From assembly GCA_905200615.1 (NCBI GenBank), contig CAJKLB010000006.1:20701-84700 (forward strand): a stretch of DNA of 64,000 bases, in the 5' to 3' direction. Shown here piece by piece: positions 52,665 to 61,400 of this stretch (position 1 is the first letter of the stretch; each line of letters starts with the position of its first letter). Both the position numbers and the translations under genes were made by a program. Source of the stretch: an uncultured Selenomonadales bacterium (GTDB lineage: Bacteria > Bacillota > Clostridia > Christensenellales > QALW01). Below the pieces are notes generated by a model. The model did not search any database, had not been told where the DNA came from, and saw nothing but the letters and a program-made list of their open reading frames with translations.

Positions 52665-53753
52665 TTACAATTTATCGGCGATACACTTTAACCGGCTGCC
52701 GGCTGAAACAAGCCGGCCGGCAAGGATATCTTCCTCAGTAATTTTTGCAAACAAAATTTCTCTAGCCGCGTCACTGTGATTTTTATATTCATGACTTCCG
52801 CCGCGCTCTCTGTCATATACAATATAAAGATTTCCCTGCGTATCCTCGGTGCCGTCAGGATAGGAAACCGCGCCGCGCTCATCCAGCAATAAAAATCCTT
52901 TCCAGCTGACGCAATCGTCCTCCGACAGCATCGCCGTTAAATTGTTGCGTCCCTGAAAATGATAATGATTGACCAATAAAATTCGGCCTGAAGCCAGTTT
53001 TCTGATAAAAAACCGGGAATTTGGTCCGCTGATTCCGCTGTCTTCTCCGGGGGTCCAGGTTTTCCCTCCGTCATAAGAAAAGCTCCTCCCGATACCATAA
53101 TGTGTACGCACCAGCATAAGAAGCCGTCCGTCTGAAAGTTCCACCGTCATATGCTCATCAAAACACCGGTTGGGAATATCCGCACTGCCCAAAAGAGTTA
53201 TTGTTTGTCCATGATCCGTTGACGCGTATACGTTAGAAAAACGCTCTGCTTTTATGCCTTCCACCACCGGCATTCCCGAATAACAGGCGTCGGTCCATAT
53301 CGCGCAGGGAAACAGCCATGTTCCGTTTTTTAAAACGGTCGGTTTATTCATCATGACCCCGTTGGCAAAGCGGAAAGGCTCCGTAAAAGCAAGCGTTTCC
53401 TCCTCCGGCCGGTCGCATCGAACATACCATACGCCCCCTACGCCGTCAAATTGCCCCGTTTCCTGCTGAGACCAAAACCACCACAGTCTTCCCATCGGAT
53501 CGATCCATAAGCAGGGATCAAAGGCACGCGCGGGAAATTGAGGCGCGTTAACCGCAAGAATATCGCTCCAGGTAACACCGTCGTCATCGCTTTTTTTCAG
53601 AACCACATAGTTTCCCGGTGCTTCTGTTTCTCCGCCGCTGTAAAACGTTATGAACAACCGGCCTCCTTTGGTTTTTTCAATGCCGGGGATTCCCTGCCAA
53701 AGCCGATGTTCTTTCTGGTATGCGCTAAGGGCATGCCGATCGGTAATAAACAT
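52665..53753 (-). CDS. Sialidase-like (BNR) protein, cytoplasmic paralogue
   Basis: 362 aa from ATG 53753 (AAGGAG); no signal peptide. It shares with the surface protein the HRLWQGIPGIEKT entry, SDDDGVTWSD and SYDGGKTWTP Asp boxes, the FDPCLW block, GPNSRFFIRKL and the VSYPDGTEDTQG block. It is essentially the propeller domain alone. Probably acts on intracellular oligosaccharides. First gene of a minus-strand pair with the surface protein, 110 nt apart; a promoter lies at 53800-53828. Confidence 0.85.
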   Translation of the reverse strand: MFITDRHALSAYQKEHRLWQGIPGIEKTKGGRLFITFYSGGETEAPGNYVVLKKSDDDGVTWSDILAVNAPQFPARAFDPCLWIDPMGRLWWFWSQQETGQFDGVGGVWYVRCDRPEEETLAFTEPFRFANGVMMNKPTVLKNGTWLFPCAIWTDACYSGMPVVEGIKAERFSNVYASTDHGQTITLLGSADIPNRCFDEHMTVELSDGRLLMLVRTHYGIGRSFSYDGGKTWTPGEDSGISGPNSRFFIRKLASGRILLVNHYHFQGRNNLTAMLSEDDCVSWKGFLLLDERGAVSYPDGTEDTQGNLYIVYDRERGGSHEYKNHSDAAREILFAKITEEDILAGRLVSAGSRLKCIADKL

Positions 53754-53799
53754 AGCAACTTCTCCTTTACAAAACCTTTTATCGCAATACATCAACGCA

Positions 53800-53828
53800 A
53801 TTATATAACATAGTTTTCTATATGTAAA
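53800..53828 (-). promoter_or_regulatory. Promoter of the sialidase-like pair
   Basis: TTTACA (53823-53828), 17-base spacer, TATAAT (53800-53805) on the minus strand. ATAACATAG at 53805-53813 is repeated inverted at 53866-53874 by the AraC promoter. Confidence 0.7.
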
Positions 53829-53848
53829 TTACCAATATGATAAAAACA

Positions 53849-53877
53849 TTGCAAATCCTATCAATCTATGTTATGAT
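53849..53877 (+). promoter_or_regulatory. Promoter of the AraC regulator gene
   Basis: TTGCAA (53849-53854), 17-base spacer, TATGAT (53872-53877). The expected start of transcription falls at or within a base or two of the ATG at 53884. Confidence 0.65.
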
Positions 53878-53883
53878 ATTTTT

Positions 53884-54711
53884 ATGAAGAATTATTATGT
53901 TGAAAGAAAAACAGAATACAAAAAGATCACGTTCCGATATGCAGTAGGCGAATCTATTGAAAAGGGAAGAGAAATTCATTCCTACCACGAACTCCTTTAT
54001 TTTATAAACGGAAACGGTAAATTTCTATCCGAATCGCTGCAAGAAGATCTGACAGGAGGAATGCTGTTCTTCATTCCCAAAAAATCATACCATCAATTCA
54101 GTCTTTATGACAGCAAAAATTATACAAGGCTGGTTCTCTATTTTCCGGATTTACCGGAATTAGAAAACATTTTATGCTGCTTAAAAGACAGTACCAAAAT
54201 TTTTTCGGAACTTACCCCTTTTACGAAAATTCTGTTGAATAAGACGATCGAAATTTTAAACGGCGGCGCTTTGGCCGCGGACAGTCAAATTTATTTATAC
54301 GGTATTTTTCTTTCTTTGCTTTCGGAACTGAAAATAAATTTTTCTAAATTAACCGCACCTTCTTTTACCCCCCAGAATACTCTGATTATAAAATGCATTG
54401 AATATATTCAAAAAAATCTGACAAAACAGTTATCGGTTTCAGATATCGCCGGCGCTATGCATGTTTCTTCCTCTACTTTATTCAAATGCTTTCAAAAGCA
54501 TCTGGGAACTTCCGTGTATAAATATATTACCGATAAAAGGGTGTTGTTGGGGCACGAACTGATACAAGCCGGAGAAAGACCTACGGATATATACTATAAA
54601 TGCGGATATAACGATTACGCCTCTTTTTATAAGGCTTATATAAAAACTTTTGGTTTCTCGCCTAAGCAAGAAATAAAAACGCTTTCCAATACAAAAGGGC
54701 ATAAAAAATAA
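53884..54711 (+). CDS. AraC-family transcriptional regulator
   Basis: 275 aa. The N-terminal part (to about 165) is a cupin-like sensor (HSYHELLYFINGNGKFL); the C-terminal ~100 residues carry two helix-turn-helix units (SVSDIAGAMHVSSSTLFKCF and RPTDIYYKCGYNDYASFYK). It is divergent from the sialidase-like pair and likely controls it, with the glycan as the signal. No ribosome binding site is seen before the ATG and the -10 hexamer ends six bases before it, so the mRNA may be leaderless. Confidence 0.92.
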   Translation: MKNYYVERKTEYKKITFRYAVGESIEKGREIHSYHELLYFINGNGKFLSESLQEDLTGGMLFFIPKKSYHQFSLYDSKNYTRLVLYFPDLPELENILCCLKDSTKIFSELTPFTKILLNKTIEILNGGALAADSQIYLYGIFLSLLSELKINFSKLTAPSFTPQNTLIIKCIEYIQKNLTKQLSVSDIAGAMHVSSSTLFKCFQKHLGTSVYKYITDKRVLLGHELIQAGERPTDIYYKCGYNDYASFYKAYIKTFGFSPKQEIKTLSNTKGHKK

Positions 54712-54735
54712 AAAATATTTTTTCCGCGCATACTA

Positions 54736-54774
54736 AAAATACCTCTGCGAATCTACACAGAGGTATTTTGTTTT
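54736..54774. terminator. Bidirectional terminator between convergent genes
   Basis: 12-bp stem (54736-54747 with 54758-54769), 10-base loop, T-rich right side, A-rich left side. Confidence 0.85.
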
Positions 54775-54827
54775 TATCTAACTCATAGTTGCTTTCCGTA
54801 AAGAAAGCACTTCATGCTTACAAATTT

Positions 54828-56087
54828 TCAGTCATTAAAATCTTTTTTATTCTTTATAATTTCCCCGGTTCTGGCATTGAGTTCATATTCATATTCCAAA
54901 TTGCCCGCTTCAAATTCTATCTCATAAATGAGAAGACCGTCCTCATAATCTGTTTCAATATCCAGTTTTCGGGCGTCCGAAGCCTGAATACCCGCATGAG
55001 CGAAAACGATTTCCCGCGCCTTGTCCACACCGATTAAATCCGTGCCCGAGGTATCCGGCTGGGGTGTTGGCTGGGGTACGGAAGGCGTCGCTACCGGAAC
55101 GGAAACAGCATCATCCTGCCTCTCTGTTTTATGCTCAATGATATCTCCGGTTTGTGCTTCTATTTCATACTCATATTCAAAGCCGGCGGATATAAAATCC
55201 ACTTCATAAATCATCACTCCGTCATCACAATCCAGCTTTACCTCCAACAGCTGCGCGGCATCAGTCTGCACATTGGCATGGGTAAGAGCAATCTCCTGTG
55301 CTTTCTGCGCGCCGATATATTTTTCAGTGCTGGCCGTGCCCACAGAATCAATATTTTCCGGCAAAGTCTGTTTGGAAGACAGCAGCAAGTTTAATTCATT
55401 GATAGAAAGCGGCACCAGACTGCTGAAATTATACATCGGTTCAAGATCCGTAATCTGCTGAATAAGCTGTGCCTTTCCCATGGTAATGCCATACGTTTGC
55501 GCGAGTTCCTGAAGCCGGCTGTCCTCAGAAACAGTCTGGCTCAGAACAGCACCGCTGAACGTATCCGTTTGCAGCAGAGAATTTACCTCCTGGGTAAGTT
55601 TTTCTTTCAGCGCAACACTCTTGGCTTGATCGCCATGTTCCACGCTGATCAGAATGGAGTTGGAAAGTTCACTGAGGTAGCCGTTCTTCAGCATTGCTCC
55701 GATCAGAGCGTTCACCGTAACTTCTAGACTGCTGCCTTTAAAATCCATATTCCCGATAACCGTCTCAGCATCGTTGTTCAGCGCATAAACGGCAAGAACT
55801 TTTTCTTTTTCATTCACTTGAATCTCAATGCTCGGATTCACATCCAAGGATACGGTAGAGGCTACCGCGTAATTGGTACGGTATATCAAAAGTCCCGCAA
55901 AAGCACCGACAGCAACTATCAACGCCGCCGCGGCCGCAACCCACTTGATCCACATATTTGATTTTTTCTGTTCCGTTATCATAATTATGTTTCCTTTCTT
56001 TTCCCGGCAATCACTGAGCACAGAATGCAGAACATCCGGCATAGAATTTGATACCGCCTGTTTAATTTTTTTCTCTATGTTCTTCAT
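54828..56087 (-). CDS. RsgI-like anti-sigma factor with two PepSY-type domains
   Basis: 419 aa. A cytoplasmic N-terminus (1-45), one transmembrane helix (about 47-68), then an RsgI-like middle block SVSLDVNPSIEIQV-type (STVSLDVNPSIEIQV, residues 77-91), a helical region, and two tandem PepSY domains (about 255-320 and 350-415), separated by a Pro/Thr/Ser linker. The N-terminus should hold the sigma factor at the membrane. Its start overlaps the sigma gene stop (ATGA). RsgI proteins normally pair with SigI; here the partner is of ECF type. What the outer part senses is unknown. Confidence 0.85.
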   Translation of the reverse strand: MKNIEKKIKQAVSNSMPDVLHSVLSDCREKKGNIIMITEQKKSNMWIKWVAAAAALIVAVGAFAGLLIYRTNYAVASTVSLDVNPSIEIQVNEKEKVLAVYALNNDAETVIGNMDFKGSSLEVTVNALIGAMLKNGYLSELSNSILISVEHGDQAKSVALKEKLTQEVNSLLQTDTFSGAVLSQTVSEDSRLQELAQTYGITMGKAQLIQQITDLEPMYNFSSLVPLSINELNLLLSSKQTLPENIDSVGTASTEKYIGAQKAQEIALTHANVQTDAAQLLEVKLDCDDGVMIYEVDFISAGFEYEYEIEAQTGDIIEHKTERQDDAVSVPVATPSVPQPTPQPDTSGTDLIGVDKAREIVFAHAGIQASDARKLDIETDYEDGLLIYEIEFEAGNLEYEYELNARTGEIIKNKKDFND

Positions 56088-56656
56088 TCGTTTTGCTCTC
56101 CTTTCATAAAATGATGTTGCAGTTTTTTTATCGCCCTGTTGTATTTTGAAAGAACCGTAGCAAGATTCAGCGAAAGTATTTGCGCGATCTCCCGGTGTTT
56201 CATCCCGGAAACGGCGTGCAGCATAACAATTTGACGTTCCTGATCCGAAAGCAATTTCATGCAGGCTTCAAGTGTCAATCGGTCCTCGGGCCCTGCGGCG
56301 TCGGTATATAAATCCGATTCTTTGAAAGCAGCGGCACCGCGCTTCTGACGGTCCCTAAGCTTTCCCAGACACAAGTTCTTTGCAATGGTAATGATCCAGG
56401 CCATCGGTTTTCCGTACGAACGGTACCCCGCCGCGGCTGAATATATGCTCAGATAGCAATCGTGCAGAACATCTTCGGCATCCTGTCTGTTCTTCAAAAT
56501 GGAAAGCGCAAAACCATATACGGAAGCACTGGTAGCGTTATACAGTATAGATAAAGCCTCTGTGTCTTGTGCGGCAATTCTTTCAAGAAGCGCTTCCAGC
56601 GTATCGGCATCCGTATTTTCATATTTACTTGCTGACGTCAAACAAATAAACAGCAT
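56084..56656 (-). CDS. ECF-type RNA polymerase sigma factor
   Basis: 190 aa. Region 2 lies at about 35-105 (DAEDVLHDCYLSIYSAA and AWIITIAKNLCLGKLRD), region 4 at about 130-185 (LSDQERQIVMLHAVSGMKH then REIAQILSLNLATVLSKYN). It directs polymerase to a small regulon, released from its membrane anti-sigma on a signal. AAAGGAG precedes the ATG. Cotranscribed and overlapping with the RsgI-like gene. Its targets cannot be named. Confidence 0.92.
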   Translation of the reverse strand: MLFICLTSASKYENTDADTLEALLERIAAQDTEALSILYNATSASVYGFALSILKNRQDAEDVLHDCYLSIYSAAAGYRSYGKPMAWIITIAKNLCLGKLRDRQKRGAAAFKESDLYTDAAGPEDRLTLEACMKLLSDQERQIVMLHAVSGMKHREIAQILSLNLATVLSKYNRAIKKLQHHFMKGEQNE

Positions 56657-56740
56657 GGTCTTTCTCCTTTCATATAGTTAATGCGCAAAAGCCGTATTTT
56701 ATTGCATGCATAAAAAAATTTTTTATCAAAAAAATTTTTC

Positions 56741-56770
56741 AAAGTGTCAAAAAGCTCATCCAAAAAGTTG
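56741..56770. repeat. Dispersed ~30-bp similarity, copy 2
   Basis: GTGTCAAAAAGCTCATCC, poly-A and GTTG: close match to 36350-36380, also intergenic. The gap 56657-56914 otherwise shows no gene. Confidence 0.4.
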
Positions 56771-56914
56771 TATGAAAAATTTTTCCGTACGGCAAAAGAA
56801 GGGGCTGATTTTATTGTAATATATTTTCTGCTGTTCTTCAATCACTTTCTTGATTCTTACAGTAAAAAAGAGCTCCTGCCCTACAGCAACAGCCCTTTTT
56901 TTAAATGCCGCTTT

Positions 56915-58399
56915 TTATACCATATTGGTATACCCCATTAAAAATTCGTCGACTTCTTTCGCCGCGGCTCTTCCCTCAGCAATAGCCCACACGACAAGAG
57001 ATTGTCCTCTGTGCATATCACCGGCAGTAAAAACTTTATTGACATTCGTCGCGTATTTTTCCGCTTGCGTCTTTACATTGGAGCGTTCATTCGCTTCCAC
57101 GCCAAAGGCCTGTAACGTATAACTTTCCGCCCCCAAAAAGCCTGCGGCAATCAACAGCATATCCGCAGGTAGCTCTTGTTCCGTTCCGGCAAGCTCACGC
57201 ATTGCCATACGGCCCGTCTTTTCCTCTTTTTCAAAAGCTACCTTTACGATTCTTACCGCCTTAAGCTTTCCCTGTTCATCCTTAAGCAATTCCTTTACCG
57301 TTGTTTCATAGATCCGGGGGTCACTTCCGAATACGGCAATCGCTTCCTGCTGACCGTAATCCGTCTTACAGATCCGGGGCCACTGCGGCCAAGGATTGCT
57401 TGCCGCTCTTTTCCGGGGAAGACAAGGCATCATTTCAATTTGCGTAACTTTGGCGCAGCCATGACGGATGCAAGTTCCCACACAGTCATTTCCGGTATCG
57501 CCTCCGCCGACAATGACAACCTGCTTTCCGTCAGCGGAAATATAATCGCCTTGCGGAATTCCGTCTTTCAAGGCTCTTGTGGTAGAAGAAAGAAAATCTA
57601 CCGCAAAATATACCCCTTCGGCATCCCTGCCGGGTACGGTAAGATCTCTGGCATGCTTGGCACCGCAGCATAGAACGACGGCATCATATTCGGCCATAAT
57701 TTCCTCCGCGCTGATATTTTTGCCGATATCTGCATTTAAAACAAATTTTATTCCCTCGGCCTCCATCAACGCAATCCGGCGCTCGATGATTTCTTTCTCC
57801 AATTTCATGTTGGGAATCCCATACATCATAAGACCGCCCGGCCGATCCTCCCGTTCAAAGACTGTCACTTCATGTCCGCGCATATTCAATCGATCGGCGA
57901 CAGCAAGCCCTGCCGGACCGGCACCGATCACCGCTACTTTTTTCCCGGTGGAAACATTTTTCTTTCTCGGCTTCATCAAGCCGTGACGAAATCCATATTC
58001 AATAATGCTGTATTCATTTTCTCTTACCGTAACAGGGTTTCCGTAAAGGCCGCAGGAGCAGGCCGCTTCGCATAGCGCGGGACATACTCTGCTGGTAAAT
58101 TCGGGAAAACTGCTCGTTTTGGTCAATCGGGAAAGCGCGTGTTCCATGTGCCCCTGATAGACCTCATCATTCCATTCAGGTATCAAATTATGCAGAGGAC
58201 ACCCCGAAACCATTCCGTTCAGGCGCATAGCCGATTGACAAAACGGTACACCGCAAGCCATACATCGCGCGCCTTGTTCCTTTCTTTCTTTTTCAGAAAG
58301 CTCCTGATGAAATTCCCGAAAATTTTTTATTCTCTCCCTCGGTTCCTGCGCCGGGTTATTTGTTCTTTCAAATTCTAAAAATCCGGTAGGCTTTCCCAT
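56915..58399 (-). CDS. gltD: Glutamate synthase small subunit (NADPH)
   Basis: 494 aa. It feeds electrons from NAD(P)H through FAD to GltB. The N-terminal CMACGVPFCQ then GCPLHN cysteines bind Fe-S clusters; VAVIGAGPAGLAVADRL near 150 is the FAD site; VIVGGGDTGNDCVG near 285 the NAD(P)H site. ATG 58399 follows GGGGGAG; gltB ends 14 nt upstream. It forms the GOGAT complex with GltB. Confidence 0.96.
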   Translation of the reverse strand: MGKPTGFLEFERTNNPAQEPRERIKNFREFHQELSEKERKEQGARCMACGVPFCQSAMRLNGMVSGCPLHNLIPEWNDEVYQGHMEHALSRLTKTSSFPEFTSRVCPALCEAACSCGLYGNPVTVRENEYSIIEYGFRHGLMKPRKKNVSTGKKVAVIGAGPAGLAVADRLNMRGHEVTVFEREDRPGGLMMYGIPNMKLEKEIIERRIALMEAEGIKFVLNADIGKNISAEEIMAEYDAVVLCCGAKHARDLTVPGRDAEGVYFAVDFLSSTTRALKDGIPQGDYISADGKQVVIVGGGDTGNDCVGTCIRHGCAKVTQIEMMPCLPRKRAASNPWPQWPRICKTDYGQQEAIAVFGSDPRIYETTVKELLKDEQGKLKAVRIVKVAFEKEEKTGRMAMRELAGTEQELPADMLLIAAGFLGAESYTLQAFGVEANERSNVKTQAEKYATNVNKVFTAGDMHRGQSLVVWAIAEGRAAAKEVDEFLMGYTNMV

Positions 58400-58413
58400 T
58401 TTGTTTCTCCCCC

Positions 58414-61400
58414 TCACCTTGTCATGGAATAAAAGGCTTCCAACTCCGCCTGTTCACGGCTGATTCCCTTTTCCTCAAGCCGACCGATAGCCGTAAGCAT
58501 ATTATTATAATCATTAGGAATAATCTTCTTAAAATACGGCAGCATCTGCGTAAAATTCTCAAGGATTTCCCGTCCTGTCTGTGATCCCGTTTCTCTTACA
58601 TGTGCCTGTATCAGCGCGCGAAGTTCCTCAATATCATATTTTTCCGTTACATCGGTCATCTTGACCATTTCTTTATTCAATCGCAGATAAAAATCATGCT
58701 TTCTGTCCAGTACGTAAGCAATCCCGCCGGACATTCCGGCTGCAAAATTCTTGCCTGTTGTTCCCAGTACCACAACCCGGCCGCCTGTCATATATTCACA
58801 GCCATGATCGCCCACACCTTCTACTACGGCCACCGCACCGGAATTACGTACACAAAAACGCTCGCCGGCCACACCGTTGATAAAAGCTTTACCGCTTGTT
58901 GCACCATAAAGAGCAACGTTACCGATCAGGATATTTTCATCGGCCCTGAATCGGCTTTCCTTGGGGGGATATACCACCAGTTTTCCTCCGGATAGGCCTT
59001 TACCGAAATAGTCATTGGAGTCTCCTTCCAGCCGAAGCGTAAGACCTTGAGGAATAAACGCCCCGAAGCTCTGTCCGCCTCCGCCGGTGCAATGCACGGT
59101 ATACGTATCCTCCGAAAGCGTATTTCCGTATTTTTTTGTAATCTCCGAACCTAAAATCGTCCCCAACGTTCTGTTCGTGCTGGAAACCGTTATCCTTTCG
59201 CAATGGCCGGTTCCCTTTTTGATATAAGGCATAAACTTTTTTAACAGCACCGCCATATCCACGGTTTTTTCCAGTTGAAAATCAAATACATTTCGGGGAT
59301 CAAAATGCACCTTGCCGTCAATAGGCTCCTGCCGGGCAAGTACTCTGGAAAGGTCTACCGAGGCGGCTCTTTGAGTAATATGATTCTTCCGCAGGGCAAT
59401 CAAATCCGTTCTTCCCACCAGTTCATTGACGCTTCTGATACCCAGGCGAGCCATGATCTCGCGCAGCTGCCGGGCAATAAACAGCATAAAATTCATCACA
59501 TATTCCGGCTTACCGCAAAAACGCTTGCGAAGTTCAGGATTCTGTGTGGCGATACCCGCGGGGCAAGTATCCAAATTACATACCCGCATCATCAGGCAGC
59601 CCATAGCCACAAGAGGAGCCGTTGCAAAACCGAATTCCTCAGCGCCTAAAATACAGGCAATAGCCACATCCCTTCCGGTCATCAGCTTTCCGTCCGCCTC
59701 AAGCGCGACGCGTGAACGAAGACCGTTTTGTATCAATGTTTGATGCGCTTCGGCAAGCCCTAATTCCCAAGGCAGCCCCGCATGATGGATCGAACTTTGA
59801 GGTGCCGCGCCCGTACCGCCGTCATAACCGGAAATCAATACCACCTGTGCGCCGGCCTTAGCCACGCCTGCGGCAATGGTGCCAACCCCTGCTTCGGAAA
59901 CCAGTTTTACCGAAATTCGGGCATCACGATTGGCATTTTTTAAATCATAGATCAATTGAGCCAAATCTTCAATCGAATAAATATCATGATGCGGCGGAGG
60001 AGAAATCAGCGAAACGCCGGGGGTAGAATATCTTGTTTTTGCAATCCACGGATACACTTTCTTTCCCGGAAGATGTCCGCCTTCGCCGGGTTTAGCGCCC
60101 TGAGCCATTTTAATTTGTATTTCCTTGGCTGAAACCAGATATTCACTGGTCACACCAAAGCGGCCGGAAGCCACTTGCTTGATAGCGCTGTTTTTGCTGC
60201 TGCCCAAGCGCTGCGGCATCTCTCCCCCTTCGCCGGAATTTGATTTTCCTCCCAGCCTGTTCATTGCCTCGGCCATACACTCATGTGCTTCCTGAGAAAT
60301 CGAACCGTAGGACATCGCGCCGGTCTTAAACCGTTTTACGATTTCCTCTTCCGGTTCCACCTCTTCTACAGGAATCGCATGGCATTTTTCAAAATCAAAG
60401 GCAAGCAGCCCGCGCAATGTGTGAGGAATATCGTTATCCACCATAGCGGAATACTCGCAAAAACGCTGATAGTCACCGTTCATGACCGCCTGCCGCAAAG
60501 CAACGATAACCTCAGGGCTATACAGATGATCTTCCTTATTGGGTCCCGAACGCAGCTTGTGAATGCCGATGCTGTCCAACGTAGTATCCACTCCCAAGCC
60601 TAACGGATCAAAGGCATGAGAATGTCTCCACTCTACCCCTTCGCCGATCTCCTTCAGCCCGATGCCGCCCACGCGGGACACGGTATTGGTAAAATATTTT
60701 TCTATCACATCCTGCCGAATGCCCACGGCTTCAAAAATTTGTGCCGACTGATACGACTGCAGCGTAGAAATTCCCATTTTGGAAGCAATTTTTACAATCC
60801 CGTGAAGAATGGCATTGTTATAATCTTTAACAGCGGCACTGTATTCTTTATCCAGCAGCCCCTTTTCTATCAATTCCACAATACATTCATGTGCGAGATA
60901 CGGGTTGATGGCTCTTGCGCCATACCCTAACAGCGTGGCAAACTGATGAACATCGCGGGGTTCGGCACTCTCTAAGATGACGGAAACGCTGGTACGTTTT
61001 TTGGTACGCACCAAATACTGCTCCAAAGCGGAAACCGCCAAAAGGGACGGAATAGCCACATGGTTTTCATCCACGCCTCTATCCGAGAGAATAATGATAT
61101 TGGCGCCGCCGGCATAGGCTCTGTCACAGCTGATAAACATACGATCCAATGCTTTTTCCAGCGATGTATTTTTATAGTAAAGGATAGATACCGTTTCCAC
61201 ACAAAAGCCGGGTTTTTTCATCGCTTTGATCTTAGCAAGATCCCCGCCGGAGAGAATGGGATTTTGTATTTGCAAAACCGCGCAGTTTTCAGCTTTCTCC
61301 TGCAAAAGATTTCCGTCGCTTCCTATATAAACAGTGGTATCCGTAACAATTTCCTCCCGAATCGCATCGATGGGGGGATTGGTGACCTGCGCAAAAAGCT

